This document shows positions 17,886 to 26,447 of a stretch of 64,000 nucleotides of DNA, one piece after another (the first letter of the stretch is position 1; every line of letters begins with the position of its first letter). The position numbers and the translations under genes were made by a program. This stretch comes from an uncultured Lachnospiraceae bacterium (lineage in GTDB: Bacteria > Bacillota > Clostridia > Lachnospirales > Lachnospiraceae). The notes under the pieces are model-generated. The model did no database searches. It was not told the DNA's origin and was given only the letters and a program-made list of their open reading frames with translations. The stretch is from the NCBI GenBank assembly GCA_947164865.1, contig CAMUYA010000002.1, positions 120,022 to 184,021 on the forward strand, in the 5' to 3' direction.

Positions 17886-19172
17886 ATGATAGACATTAAA
17901 TTTCTGAGAGAAAACCCTGAGATCGTAAAGGAAAACATCAAGAAGAAATTTCAGGATGACAAGCTTCCTTTGGTGGATGAAGTCATCGAGCTGGATAAGC
18001 AGCTTCGCAAGACCCAGCAGGAAGGTGACGACCTTCGCAACGCCAAGAATAAGATCTCGAAGGAGATCGGAGCTCTTATGGCTCAGGGCAAGAAGGAAGA
18101 AGCGGAAGGTTTAAAGGCACAGGTGGCAGCCAATGCAAAAAGGCTCGCCGAGCTTGAGGCTGCGCAGCCGGAGCTGCAGGAAAAAGTGACCGCTATAATG
18201 ATGAAGATCCCCAACATTATCGACGATTCCGTTCCCATCGGAAAGGATGATTCCGAGAATGTTGAGATAGAAAAGTTCGGAGATCCGGTGGTTCCCTCCT
18301 TTGAGGTTCCTTACCATGCTGACATTCTCGACAGGATCGGCGGGCTGGACAAGGATGCTGCAGGCAGAACGAGCGGAAACGGATTCTACTATCTTATCGG
18401 TGATGCTGCCAGACTGCATTCCGCGATGTTAAGCTATGCCCGTGATTTCATGATCGACAAGGGATTCACCTACTGTATTCCTCCGTTCATGATCAGAAGC
18501 AGTGTCGTTAACGGAGTAATGAGCTTTGCCGAAATGGAAGCGATGATGTACAAGATCGAGGGCGAGGACCTTTATCTTATCGGTACATCGGAGCATTCCA
18601 TGATCGGACGATTCAAGGGGCAGATTGTTGACGAAAGCAGTCTTCCCATCAGGATGACATCCTATTCGCCCTGCTTCCGCAAAGAGGTAGGATCTCACGG
18701 AATCGAGGAAAGGGGTGTATACAGAGTTCACCAGTTTGAAAAGCAGGAGATGGTAGTGCTCTGCAAGCCGGAGGAATCCATGGACTGGTACAACAAGATG
18801 TGGTCTTATACCGTTGAATTCTTCAGAAGTCTTGATATCCCGGTACGTACTCTTGAATGCTGCTCGGGAGATCTGGCAGATCTGAAGGTTAAGTCCTGTG
18901 ACGTGGAGGCATGGAGCCCTCGTCAGCAGAAGTATTTTGAGGTTGGATCCTGCTCGACCCTCGGGGATGCTCAGGCAAGAAGACTCGGTATCCGCACAAA
19001 GGGGGCAAACGGAAACTATCTCGTTCATACTCTTAACAATACCGTTCTTGCTACTCCGAGAGGACTTATAGCTCTTCTGGAGAACAATGTAAACGAGGAC
19101 GGAAGCATCAACGTTCCCAAGGCTCTTCAGCCTTATATGGGAGGTAAGGATAAGGTTCTTCCGGTTAAATAA
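17886..19172 (+). CDS. serS: seryl-tRNA synthetase
   Basis: A 428-residue class II synthetase that charges tRNA-Ser. It has the N-terminal coiled-coil arm (residues 27-105, KQLRKTQQEGDDLRNAKNKI and onward), motif 2 SYSPCFRKEVGSHGIEERGVYRVHQFEKQEM near residue 260-290, the serine pocket TSEHS near 232 and motif 3 TLNNTVLATPRGLIALLENN near 380-400. The leader (17822-17885) has only a short GCCCG/CGGGC hairpin and no T-box. It overlaps the next gene by one base (TAATG). Confidence 0.97.
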   Translation: MIDIKFLRENPEIVKENIKKKFQDDKLPLVDEVIELDKQLRKTQQEGDDLRNAKNKISKEIGALMAQGKKEEAEGLKAQVAANAKRLAELEAAQPELQEKVTAIMMKIPNIIDDSVPIGKDDSENVEIEKFGDPVVPSFEVPYHADILDRIGGLDKDAAGRTSGNGFYYLIGDAARLHSAMLSYARDFMIDKGFTYCIPPFMIRSSVVNGVMSFAEMEAMMYKIEGEDLYLIGTSEHSMIGRFKGQIVDESSLPIRMTSYSPCFRKEVGSHGIEERGVYRVHQFEKQEMVVLCKPEESMDWYNKMWSYTVEFFRSLDIPVRTLECCSGDLADLKVKSCDVEAWSPRQQKYFEVGSCSTLGDAQARRLGIRTKGANGNYLVHTLNNTVLATPRGLIALLENNVNEDGSINVPKALQPYMGGKDKVLPVK

Positions 19173-19438
19173 TGAAGAAGAATTTACTGATACCCGTAGT
19201 GATGGGGTTTCAATTTTTGTTTACTGTTTTGGGCGGAGGTCTTTTCGTAAGCGGTCTTCTCATCGGATTCGACGTAAAATGGGACATGACTCTTGAGAAT
19301 AACTACGGAAAGATCGCTCTGCTCATGGCATTTTTCGGCGGAATGATGCTCTTTATGGGGATTGCCGCCGCTGTCTTTTTATATGTAACATTTAAAACCA
19401 AGCAGGATAAGGACGATCCGGGTGCACAGATATCTTAG
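19172..19438 (+). CDS. small two-helix membrane protein, unknown
   Basis: An 88-residue protein with two transmembrane helices (about 5-31 and 46-73) joined by a short loop DVKWDMTLENN, and a charged tail. The outline resembles AtpZ/AtpI-type small proteins, but the sequence match is not good enough to name it. The ATG shares its A with the serS stop codon, so translation is coupled, and the 3' end overlaps the DUF3881 gene by 17 bases. Its position in a serS-DUF3881 operon gives no functional clue. Confidence 0.6.
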   Translation: MKKNLLIPVVMGFQFLFTVLGGGLFVSGLLIGFDVKWDMTLENNYGKIALLMAFFGGMMLFMGIAAAVFLYVTFKTKQDKDDPGAQIS

Positions 19439-20309
19439 GGCTATAGGCTTTAGCAACAAAACAAGAAAAGAAATACAGGCAATAGTGATGGACTGCATCC
19501 GAAAGGCCGAAAAGCGGGGCTACACTCTCGCTAAGGACGAGACGATGGTGGCGGACTTTTCGCGGGAATATGCTGAAGGAATGGGTATTACAGCCTCCGG
19601 GACCTTTGATGATGACGACAAGTTCCATCTGGATTATTATTTCCCTTACCTTGAAGGCACAGGGATTACTTCTTATGAGGATGTAACCGTGGAAAAACAC
19701 GCTGCTGAGGATTCCTATGCCGGCGTGTGCGACGATATGAAGGTCGGGATAACCATTATTTTCTACCTGCGCAACAAGATTCCCTACATAAAAGCTCAGA
19801 CTATGGGAAGACTGCCGATAAAAGGGACTTCGGTGACACTGTCCGGTCTCTCGGTGTCGGGAACGGTACTGCTCCCGCTCTATAAAGTGCCGGAAGAGAA
19901 AGAAAATGTTGGAAAAGAGATGTCCGAAAGGGCCAGACTGCTTGCGGCAGCCAAGGAGGGTGATGAGGAAGCCATAGAGACCCTCACTCTTGAGGATATG
20001 GATGTTTATAACATGATATCAAAGCGCGTGCGCAATGAGGATGTGTATTCAATAGTCGATACCTGCTTTATGCCCTACGGTGTGGAATGCGATCAGTACA
20101 CTATCATCGGAGATATCGTGGGTGTAAGGCTTGTGACCAATCATATAACCGAAGAACAGATATATATTCTGTCTGTTCACTGTAATGATTTGACATTTGA
20201 TGTCGCTATCAATATAATAGATTTGTTCGGTGAGCCAAAGGTCGGAAGAAGATTTAAAGGAGTGATATGGCTTCAGGGCAATATCAATTTCCCGGAAGAG
20301 GTATTCTGA
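19422..20309 (+). CDS. DUF3881 family protein
   Basis: A 295-residue soluble protein starting at a GTG with AAGGA 9 bases upstream. The opening HRYLRAIGFSN, the central MGRLPIKGTSVTLSGLSVSGTVLLPLYK and the acidic EGDEEAIETLTLEDMDVYNMISKRV followed by DVYSIVDTCFMPYGVECDQYTIIGDI are features I associate with DUF3881, a family seen almost only in Lachnospiraceae. The function is unknown. It is useful mainly as a taxonomic pointer. Confidence 0.8.
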   Translation: MHRYLRAIGFSNKTRKEIQAIVMDCIRKAEKRGYTLAKDETMVADFSREYAEGMGITASGTFDDDDKFHLDYYFPYLEGTGITSYEDVTVEKHAAEDSYAGVCDDMKVGITIIFYLRNKIPYIKAQTMGRLPIKGTSVTLSGLSVSGTVLLPLYKVPEEKENVGKEMSERARLLAAAKEGDEEAIETLTLEDMDVYNMISKRVRNEDVYSIVDTCFMPYGVECDQYTIIGDIVGVRLVTNHITEEQIYILSVHCNDLTFDVAINIIDLFGEPKVGRRFKGVIWLQGNINFPEEVF

Positions 20310-20333
20310 CCGGAGGAAACCTTATCAAACAAT

Positions 20334-20404
20334 GCTTCCTTAGTTAAATGGATATAACGGGCCCCTCCTAAGGGTCAGTTGTGAGTTCGATTCTCGCAGG
20401 AAGC
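20334..20404 (+). tRNA. tRNA-Arg (anticodon CCU)
   Basis: A 71-base cloverleaf. The acceptor GCTTCCT (20334-20340) pairs with AGGAAGC (20398-20404); D stem GTTA/TAAC; anticodon stem GGCCC/GGGTC with one G-U pair enclosing loop CTCCTAA, giving anticodon CCT; T stem GTGAG/CTCGC with loop TTCGATT. The CCA end is not encoded. A terminator follows at once. Confidence 0.95.
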
Positions 20405-20408
20405 GCGG

Positions 20409-20436
20409 GCGTATCGCAGAGCGGTACGCTTTTTTT
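20409..20436 (+). terminator. rho-independent terminator after tRNA-Arg
   Basis: GCGTATCGC pairs with GCGGTACGC (one T-G pair) around a 3-base loop and is followed by seven T residues. Confidence 0.9.
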
Positions 20437-20462
20437 ACCTCATAACGTGAAGGAAATCTGTA

Positions 20463-21317
20463 ATGGCAAATCTTGGGAATCCTCAAAACACCATAGAGCT
20501 TATTAAGAAGTACGATTTCCGTTTTCAGAAAAAATACGGACAAAACTTCCTGATAGATACCCATGTCCTTGATAAGATCATATCTGCTGCGGGTGTGACG
20601 AAAGAGGATATGGTACTCGAGATCGGGCCCGGGATCGGGACCATGACGCAGTACCTTGCAGAAGCGGCACGGGAAGTGGTGGCGGTTGAGATAGATGACA
20701 AGCTTATACCGATCCTGGAAGAGACGCTTTCGGAATATGATAATGTGACGATAATAAATGAAGATATTCTCAGGCTGGATATCGCAAAACTTGCAGACGA
20801 GAAAAACGGCGGGAAACAGATCAAAGTGGTGGCTAATCTGCCTTACTATATCACTACGCCGATAATAATGGGATTGTTTGAAAGCAAAGTCCCGCTTGAT
20901 AACATTACTATCATGGTCCAAAAAGAAGTGGCCGACAGGATGCAGGTTGGACCCGGGACAAAGGACTACGGTGCGCTTTCGCTGGCGGTACAGTACTATG
21001 CCAAGCCGGAAATAGTTGCAAATGTCCCGCCCAACTGTTTTATTCCGAGGCCTACGGTCGGTAGTGCGGTTATACGGCTTAAAAGGTATTCCGAGCCCCC
21101 GGTAAGTGTCAGAGATGAAAAGAAGATGTTCTCGCTTATCCGTGCATCGTTTAACCAGCGCCGTAAGACACTTGTCAACGGACTCAGTAATGCTCCGGGT
21201 CTTGGACTTAGTAAAGAGAAAGTAACGGAAGCGCTTGAAAAAATGGGGATTTCCCCTACTATAAGAGGTGAGGCACTGACTCTGTCGCAGTTTGCCGAGC
21301 TCAGCGACCTGCTCTGA
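20463..21317 (+). CDS. rsmA: 16S rRNA (adenine(1518)-N6/adenine(1519)-N6)-dimethyltransferase RsmA (KsgA)
   Basis: A 284-residue Rossmann methyltransferase that dimethylates A1518 and A1519 in the 3' helix of 16S rRNA. Marks: KKYGQNFLID near the start, VLEIGPGIGTMTQYLAE (SAM loop) near residue 47-63, AVEIDDKLIPIL, EDILRLD, and the catalytic VANLPYYITTPIIM motif IV near 122-135. The C-terminal helical lid includes RASFNQRRKTLVNGL. It follows the tRNA terminator by 27 bases with AAGGAAA as the ribosome site. Confidence 0.97.
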   Translation: MANLGNPQNTIELIKKYDFRFQKKYGQNFLIDTHVLDKIISAAGVTKEDMVLEIGPGIGTMTQYLAEAAREVVAVEIDDKLIPILEETLSEYDNVTIINEDILRLDIAKLADEKNGGKQIKVVANLPYYITTPIIMGLFESKVPLDNITIMVQKEVADRMQVGPGTKDYGALSLAVQYYAKPEIVANVPPNCFIPRPTVGSAVIRLKRYSEPPVSVRDEKKMFSLIRASFNQRRKTLVNGLSNAPGLGLSKEKVTEALEKMGISPTIRGEALTLSQFAELSDLL

Positions 21318-21335
21318 AGAAGGGCAGGTCTTTTT
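21306..21335 (+). terminator. rho-independent terminator overlapping the rsmA stop codon
   Basis: GACCTGC at 21306-21312 pairs with GCAGGTC at 21324-21330, followed by TTTTT. The stem begins inside the last codons of rsmA. Confidence 0.85.
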
Positions 21336-21507
21336 CTTGCTTTCCCGTAATATTTTTGTCACATTTTAGACTGAAATGACCGCTATATATAGACACACAG
21401 CCACAAATTATGGTACAATTATTCTGATTGTGGGGACATATCTTGTGGTTTTATGTTCTTAATAAATCATACTATCAGCTATACTATCCGGGCAGAGGTT
21501 CGCGTTA

Positions 21508-24411
21508 ATGGATAAATACGAGTACAAAATCAGAGCTCAGGAGATCAGAGACCTGATCTCCAGCTATCAATATGAAAAGGCAGCGGAAATCGCCGATACG
21601 ATCGACTGGAGCAGAGTAAAGAAGTCTACTTTCCTCTGTACCATCAGCGATCTCTATAAAATAAACAAAAGATACGATGATGCGATAGAACTGCTGCAGC
21701 TTGCTTATGACAGGTATCCAGGGGGTAAAGACATCCTTTATTCCCTCTGCGAATTATACCTGATCACGGGAGACACTATTCAAGCTATATCCACATACAA
21801 GGAATTCTGTCAGGTGGCGGGGAACGATATCCGCCGATACATTCTCCAGTATAAGATCTATGTGGCCCAGGAGGTTTCTCTCGAGGAGAGGATCGAAGTC
21901 CTTGAAGAGCTTAAAAAGCGTGATTACAGAGAAAAATGGGCATATTATCTGGCATATCTTTACCACAGAGTAGGTCTTGCGACCAAGTGCGTGGAAGAAT
22001 GCGATGAGCTTATCACATGGTTTGGCGAAGGCAAATATGTGGATATGGCCATGGAGCTCAAGATGCTGCATCAGCCTCTGACCGAAGCTCAGCAGGCAAT
22101 GTATGACAGACGCATCGAATCCGTGGTGTCCGGAGCACCCCGCGAGGACAGAAAAGCAGGGGGAGATACTATAGTTCTTCCCGATGTATCCAAAAAAGCA
22201 GGAACGCCACAGACTGAAATGTCCGCAGAAGCTGCTGCACTTTCTCTCGGGCACACGCAGGTTTACCACGCCGGAACTCAGGAACCTGAGATCAGTGTCA
22301 AGCCGGTGGATGTCGGTGAATACAATACCATCAATCTTCAGAAGGAGATCGCTCAGGGAGTACAGCAGGTACTTGAGAACGGCGTAACGGAAGAGATCAA
22401 GGTCGAGAGTTACGAGCAGCATATCATAGGCGCCAGCACCAAGAAGATTCCGGGGCAGATCGATGAAAAGGCAATACTTCAGTCCGACACTAAAGAGATT
22501 CCCGGTTCGGACGACGACGTGCCGCCTCGCATAGATTTCGATCCCCATGCGTGGGATAAGGCCGTAGAGGAAGAACTGGAGGAGAACGATTTCGACGTAG
22601 AGAGCGGTAAAGAAGAGGTATCCGATTATACTCAGTATCTCGGAGCGGTTGCAGACAAGCTTCGCAACAGGAAAGAGGATGAGAGCAAAAATAAAAACGA
22701 AGAAATAAAAGAAGAAAAAAAAGAAGATAACAACGAAGAGCCGGTAACCGAAAATGCCGGGGATGCCGCCGGGGAAAAAACATCCATAGCAAAGTCCATT
22801 CTTGCCCCGATGTATGCTTCCGATACTGTCGAAATAGATTCGGTAAAGGTTGATGAAGCCATATCTGCTCAGCCGCCTGAGCCCCTTGCCGAGGTTATGA
22901 CCCAGGAGGGCGACGGCCAGTTGGGAATAGTTGTTCCCGAGACACCTCAGCCGATCAAGCAGATCACCGGACAGATGAGCATTAATGATGTTATGGCCGA
23001 GTGGAGCCGCATGAAGCGCGAGCATGAGGAGATCAACCGCAGGCAGTACCGTGAGCAGTTCAGGCAGCAGACAGGGGAACTGTTTGACGAGTTTGAGGAG
23101 GCGGCATTAAACGGCGTGCTCGAAACTCTTGAGAGAGAGGCTGAGGAAGCCGCAGCCAAGAGGCTGGCAGAGGAAAGAGCTCTCGATGATGCGGTTATCG
23201 TAATGGAGGGAGAGAGCGCTGAGCCTGCGCAGGAGTCTTGTTATGAAGACGAGCAGGAAACAGATTATCCCGATGAGATAACTGATGAATCCGTAACCGC
23301 GGAAACTGAAGAAGTGGCCGAAATAGAGGAGATTTCCGAGGAAACCATTAACGGGGAAGAGATCGGGGAGCAGGAAGAGTACGCCGATCAGTATCAGGAG
23401 GTCTTTGAGGATAATGCGGAGGGATTCGAATTCGCGTCTGAAGAAGAACCCGAGGAAAAACCTGAAGAAGTACCCATTGAAGAAAGCTCTGTAACAGAAG
23501 CCATAGAGCAAGCTGAAGCCGGATCGGAAGAGCCTGTTTCTGACACTGAAGACGAACCCGAAGAGGAAGAAAACAGATCTCAGAGATATTACGAAAAGAA
23601 AGTTGAAGAGGCAAAGAAGGCTCACAGCGGCGAAACGGCAGAGGAAGATGATGATGCCGAGCCTGCCAGGGAACTCACTCCGGAGGAGAAAGAGCTATTC
23701 GGACCTTTCATACAGAGCAAGAGTGCAAGACGCCAGCTGATCGCTGTTCTCGACGGTGTCAGCATGGCATCCTATACCGGCAATATAGTACTTACCGGAG
23801 GAGACGGAACTGACACTTCAGATCTTGCAACAGCGTTACTTAAGGATATTAAGCAATCCGACAGCAACTTCTCCGGAAAGGTCGCAAGGATAAGCGGAGA
23901 GAAGCTTAATTCCAAGAAGGTGTCCAATATCATCAAGCAGCTTGCGAACGGTGCGCTTATTATCGAGAAAGCACATCATATGTCGGAAAGCACGGCCGAA
24001 GATCTGTACAGGAATCTTGACCAGGAAAATCTCGGGATCATAGTAACTCTCATTGATACCGAGAGGAATATGGAAAAGCTTTTTGCCCGTTCTCCAAAGC
24101 TTTCACCGATATTTAACGCAAGGATGAACGTAAAGCCTCTCACGGCGGAACAGCTTGCTAATTTTGCGGTTAAGTACGCTTATGAGAAAGAGTTTTCTAT
24201 AGATGAAATGGGTATGTTGGGGTTACATACTCAGATCACACTCCGTCAGACTTCAACGCATTCCGTAAATGTTCTTGAGGTGCGTGAGATAGTAGATAAT
24301 GCCATAAAGAACGTTAAGAAGAAAAATCTTAAACACTTCTTTGATATTTTGCTTGGAAAGCGTTATGATGAAGAAGATATGATAATCTTGGGAGAGGTCG
24401 ATTTCAGATAG
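21508..24411 (+). CDS. TPR protein with acidic linker and C-terminal degenerate AAA+ domain
   Basis: A 967-residue protein, unknown. Residues about 1-190 are helical tetratricopeptide-like repeats (for example YDDAIELLQLAYDRYPGGKDILYSLCELYLITGD). Residues about 200-730 are low-complexity and very Glu-rich. The C-terminal 240 residues look like an AAA+ module of the CbxX/CfxQ kind: a P-loop-like LTGGDGTDTSD that has lost the Walker lysine, GALIIEKAHHMSE at the Walker B place with Glu-Lys instead of Asp-Glu, and a lid resembling LANFAVKYAYEKEFSIDEM. It therefore probably does not hydrolyse ATP. No signal peptide. The gene stands between rsmA's terminator and glgB, with glgB 32 bases downstream. 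Confidence 0.75.
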   Translation: MDKYEYKIRAQEIRDLISSYQYEKAAEIADTIDWSRVKKSTFLCTISDLYKINKRYDDAIELLQLAYDRYPGGKDILYSLCELYLITGDTIQAISTYKEFCQVAGNDIRRYILQYKIYVAQEVSLEERIEVLEELKKRDYREKWAYYLAYLYHRVGLATKCVEECDELITWFGEGKYVDMAMELKMLHQPLTEAQQAMYDRRIESVVSGAPREDRKAGGDTIVLPDVSKKAGTPQTEMSAEAAALSLGHTQVYHAGTQEPEISVKPVDVGEYNTINLQKEIAQGVQQVLENGVTEEIKVESYEQHIIGASTKKIPGQIDEKAILQSDTKEIPGSDDDVPPRIDFDPHAWDKAVEEELEENDFDVESGKEEVSDYTQYLGAVADKLRNRKEDESKNKNEEIKEEKKEDNNEEPVTENAGDAAGEKTSIAKSILAPMYASDTVEIDSVKVDEAISAQPPEPLAEVMTQEGDGQLGIVVPETPQPIKQITGQMSINDVMAEWSRMKREHEEINRRQYREQFRQQTGELFDEFEEAALNGVLETLEREAEEAAAKRLAEERALDDAVIVMEGESAEPAQESCYEDEQETDYPDEITDESVTAETEEVAEIEEISEETINGEEIGEQEEYADQYQEVFEDNAEGFEFASEEEPEEKPEEVPIEESSVTEAIEQAEAGSEEPVSDTEDEPEEEENRSQRYYEKKVEEAKKAHSGETAEEDDDAEPARELTPEEKELFGPFIQSKSARRQLIAVLDGVSMASYTGNIVLTGGDGTDTSDLATALLKDIKQSDSNFSGKVARISGEKLNSKKVSNIIKQLANGALIIEKAHHMSESTAEDLYRNLDQENLGIIVTLIDTERNMEKLFARSPKLSPIFNARMNVKPLTAEQLANFAVKYAYEKEFSIDEMGMLGLHTQITLRQTSTHSVNVLEVREIVDNAIKNVKKKNLKHFFDILLGKRYDEEDMIILGEVDFR

Positions 24412-24443
24412 AGATCTCTGCGTAAAGAAAAGGGGATAGTTGA

Positions 24444-26447
24444 ATGGCAGAAAAAAAGAAAAGCGGGAGCACTGAGACCGCAAAAAAGAAAGTATCGGGG
24501 AAAACTGCTGTTACCAAACAAAAGACACCTGTGAAGCAGAAAGCAAAGGTTGAGATAACCAAGGATGATATGTACCTTTTCGGAAACGGTACACATTATG
24601 ATATCTACAAGAAGCTGGGAGCTCATATTTCCGTGGAAGGCGGAAAAAAGGGAGTCTACTTTGCAGTGTGGGCACCGCATGCTCTGGATGTGTGCGTGGT
24701 CGGTTCTTTCAATGGGTGGGACGGAAGCTCACACTATATGCGCAAGCTGGGGGATATAGGAATATGGGGACTGTTCGTTCCGGATATCGGGCCGGGGGAA
24801 ATGTACAAGTATCTCATCCATGCTGCGGACGGAAGAATGCTTTATAAGGCAGATCCTTATGCGAATCAGGCAGAGTTCAGGCCCGGAACGGCTTCGGTTG
24901 TAGCCGACATGGACGGGTTTGTGTGGGAAGATGCAAGCTGGATAAAGGAGAGAGATCGTCGGGATATCGAAGATATCAACCGTCAGCCCATGGCAATCTA
25001 CGAGTGCCATATAGGCTCATTTATGAAGCATCCCAACGGAACCGAGGATGGCTTCTACAATTATAAAGAATTTGCGACAAGGATCATTGAATACCTGAAA
25101 GAAATGAAGTATACCCATATTGAACTTATGGGTATCGCAGAGCATCCTTTTGACGGATCGTGGGGATATCAGGTGACGGGGTATTATGCTCCGACATCGA
25201 GATACGGAACTCCTAAGGATTTCATGTATCTTGTCAATGAGCTTCATAAGAATAATATCGGGGTTATCCTTGACTGGGTGCCTGCACATTTTGCAACCGA
25301 TGCCTTTGGGTTGGCTGAGTTTGACGGAACCTGTATTTTTGAGCATCCGGATCCGAGGCTTGGAGAGCATCCCGATTGGGGAACAAAGATATTCAACTAC
25401 GCAAAGCCGGAGGTTTCAAACTTCCTGATAGCCAATGTCCTGTTCTGGCTGAGAGAGTTCCATGTGGACGGAATACGCGTTGATGCGGTCGCATCCATGC
25501 TTTATCTTGATTACGGAAAGAAGGATGGGCAGTGGGTGCCCAATAAATACGGCGGGAACAAGAACCTGGAAGCAATCGGTTTCTTCCATCATCTTAACTC
25601 GGTTGTGAGAGGAACATATCCCGGATTTCTTACCATCGCCGAGGAATCTACCGCATGGCCTCGCGTTACGGGACCCATCGGAGACGATGAGAGCCTTGGC
25701 TTTGCGTTTAAGTGGAATATGGGCTGGATGCATGATTTCTGCGAATACATGAAGCTTGACCCTGTATTCAGAAAAGGAAATCACCATGCACTGACTTTTG
25801 CCATGACTTATAACGAGAGTGAGAATTATATCCTTCCTCTTTCACATGATGAAGTGGTACATCTCAAATGCTCGATGCTTAATAAAATGCCGGGATATCC
25901 GATTGACAAGTACGCAAACCTCAGGCTGGGATACACTTATATGTTCGGACATGAGGGGAAGAAGCTTCTTTTCATGGGTCAGGATTTCGGACAGGAGAGA
26001 GAATGGAGCGAGGCGAGGGAACTTGACTGGTTCCTGCTCGGTGAAAAGTTCAATTCCGGCATGAAGGAGTATGTGAAGGATCTGCTTGAGATGTATCGGA
26101 ATTATCCATGTCTCTACGAGATCGATAACAGCTGGAAAGGCTTTGAATGGATGAATGCCGATGATGCTGACAGAAGCATCTATTCATGGGTGCGCCGTGA
26201 TGAAAACGACAGAAAGAATCTGCTGTTTATCGTGAATATGACACCCATAAGATGGGATAATTATATTGTTCCTGTTCCTAAATACAAAAAGTATAAGCTT
26301 GTCATCAATTCCGATGAGGAAAAATATGCCGGCTGGGGGAACAAGGCACCGGAGGAGATTCATTCGGACAAGGTACCCTGCGGATTCCAAAAGAATTCGA
26401 TAAAGGTCGATATGACGCCGTATACCGCTCTTGTTTATGAATTCTAA
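24444..26447 (+). CDS. glgB: 1,4-alpha-glucan branching enzyme GlgB
   Basis: A 667-residue GH13 enzyme that cuts and re-attaches alpha-1,4 glucan chains as alpha-1,6 branches in glycogen synthesis. After a 40-residue Lys/Thr-rich extension comes a CBM48 domain (GVYFAVWAPHALDVCVVGSFNGWDG), then the catalytic barrel: VILDWVPAHF, the nucleophile Asp in GIRVDAVASML, the acid/base Glu in TIAEESTAWP and LSHDEVVH with the third Asp. LFMGQDFGQEREW is also typical. The basic N-terminal extension is unusual. No other glycogen genes are adjacent; the stop is directly followed by the ATG of the next gene. Confidence 0.95.
   Translation: MAEKKKSGSTETAKKKVSGKTAVTKQKTPVKQKAKVEITKDDMYLFGNGTHYDIYKKLGAHISVEGGKKGVYFAVWAPHALDVCVVGSFNGWDGSSHYMRKLGDIGIWGLFVPDIGPGEMYKYLIHAADGRMLYKADPYANQAEFRPGTASVVADMDGFVWEDASWIKERDRRDIEDINRQPMAIYECHIGSFMKHPNGTEDGFYNYKEFATRIIEYLKEMKYTHIELMGIAEHPFDGSWGYQVTGYYAPTSRYGTPKDFMYLVNELHKNNIGVILDWVPAHFATDAFGLAEFDGTCIFEHPDPRLGEHPDWGTKIFNYAKPEVSNFLIANVLFWLREFHVDGIRVDAVASMLYLDYGKKDGQWVPNKYGGNKNLEAIGFFHHLNSVVRGTYPGFLTIAEESTAWPRVTGPIGDDESLGFAFKWNMGWMHDFCEYMKLDPVFRKGNHHALTFAMTYNESENYILPLSHDEVVHLKCSMLNKMPGYPIDKYANLRLGYTYMFGHEGKKLLFMGQDFGQEREWSEARELDWFLLGEKFNSGMKEYVKDLLEMYRNYPCLYEIDNSWKGFEWMNADDADRSIYSWVRRDENDRKNLLFIVNMTPIRWDNYIVPVPKYKKYKLVINSDEEKYAGWGNKAPEEIHSDKVPCGFQKNSIKVDMTPYTALVYEF

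Noticed and set aside
20340..21362. Long minus-strand frame (340 codons) opposite rsmA and the tRNA
   Set aside because: It is antisense to a clearly coding, conserved gene and a tRNA and has no family-like composition.
21754..23025. Minus-strand frame of 423 codons opposite the TPR protein
   Set aside because: It arises from the biased Glu-rich codons on the other strand; no ribosome site and no recognisable domain.
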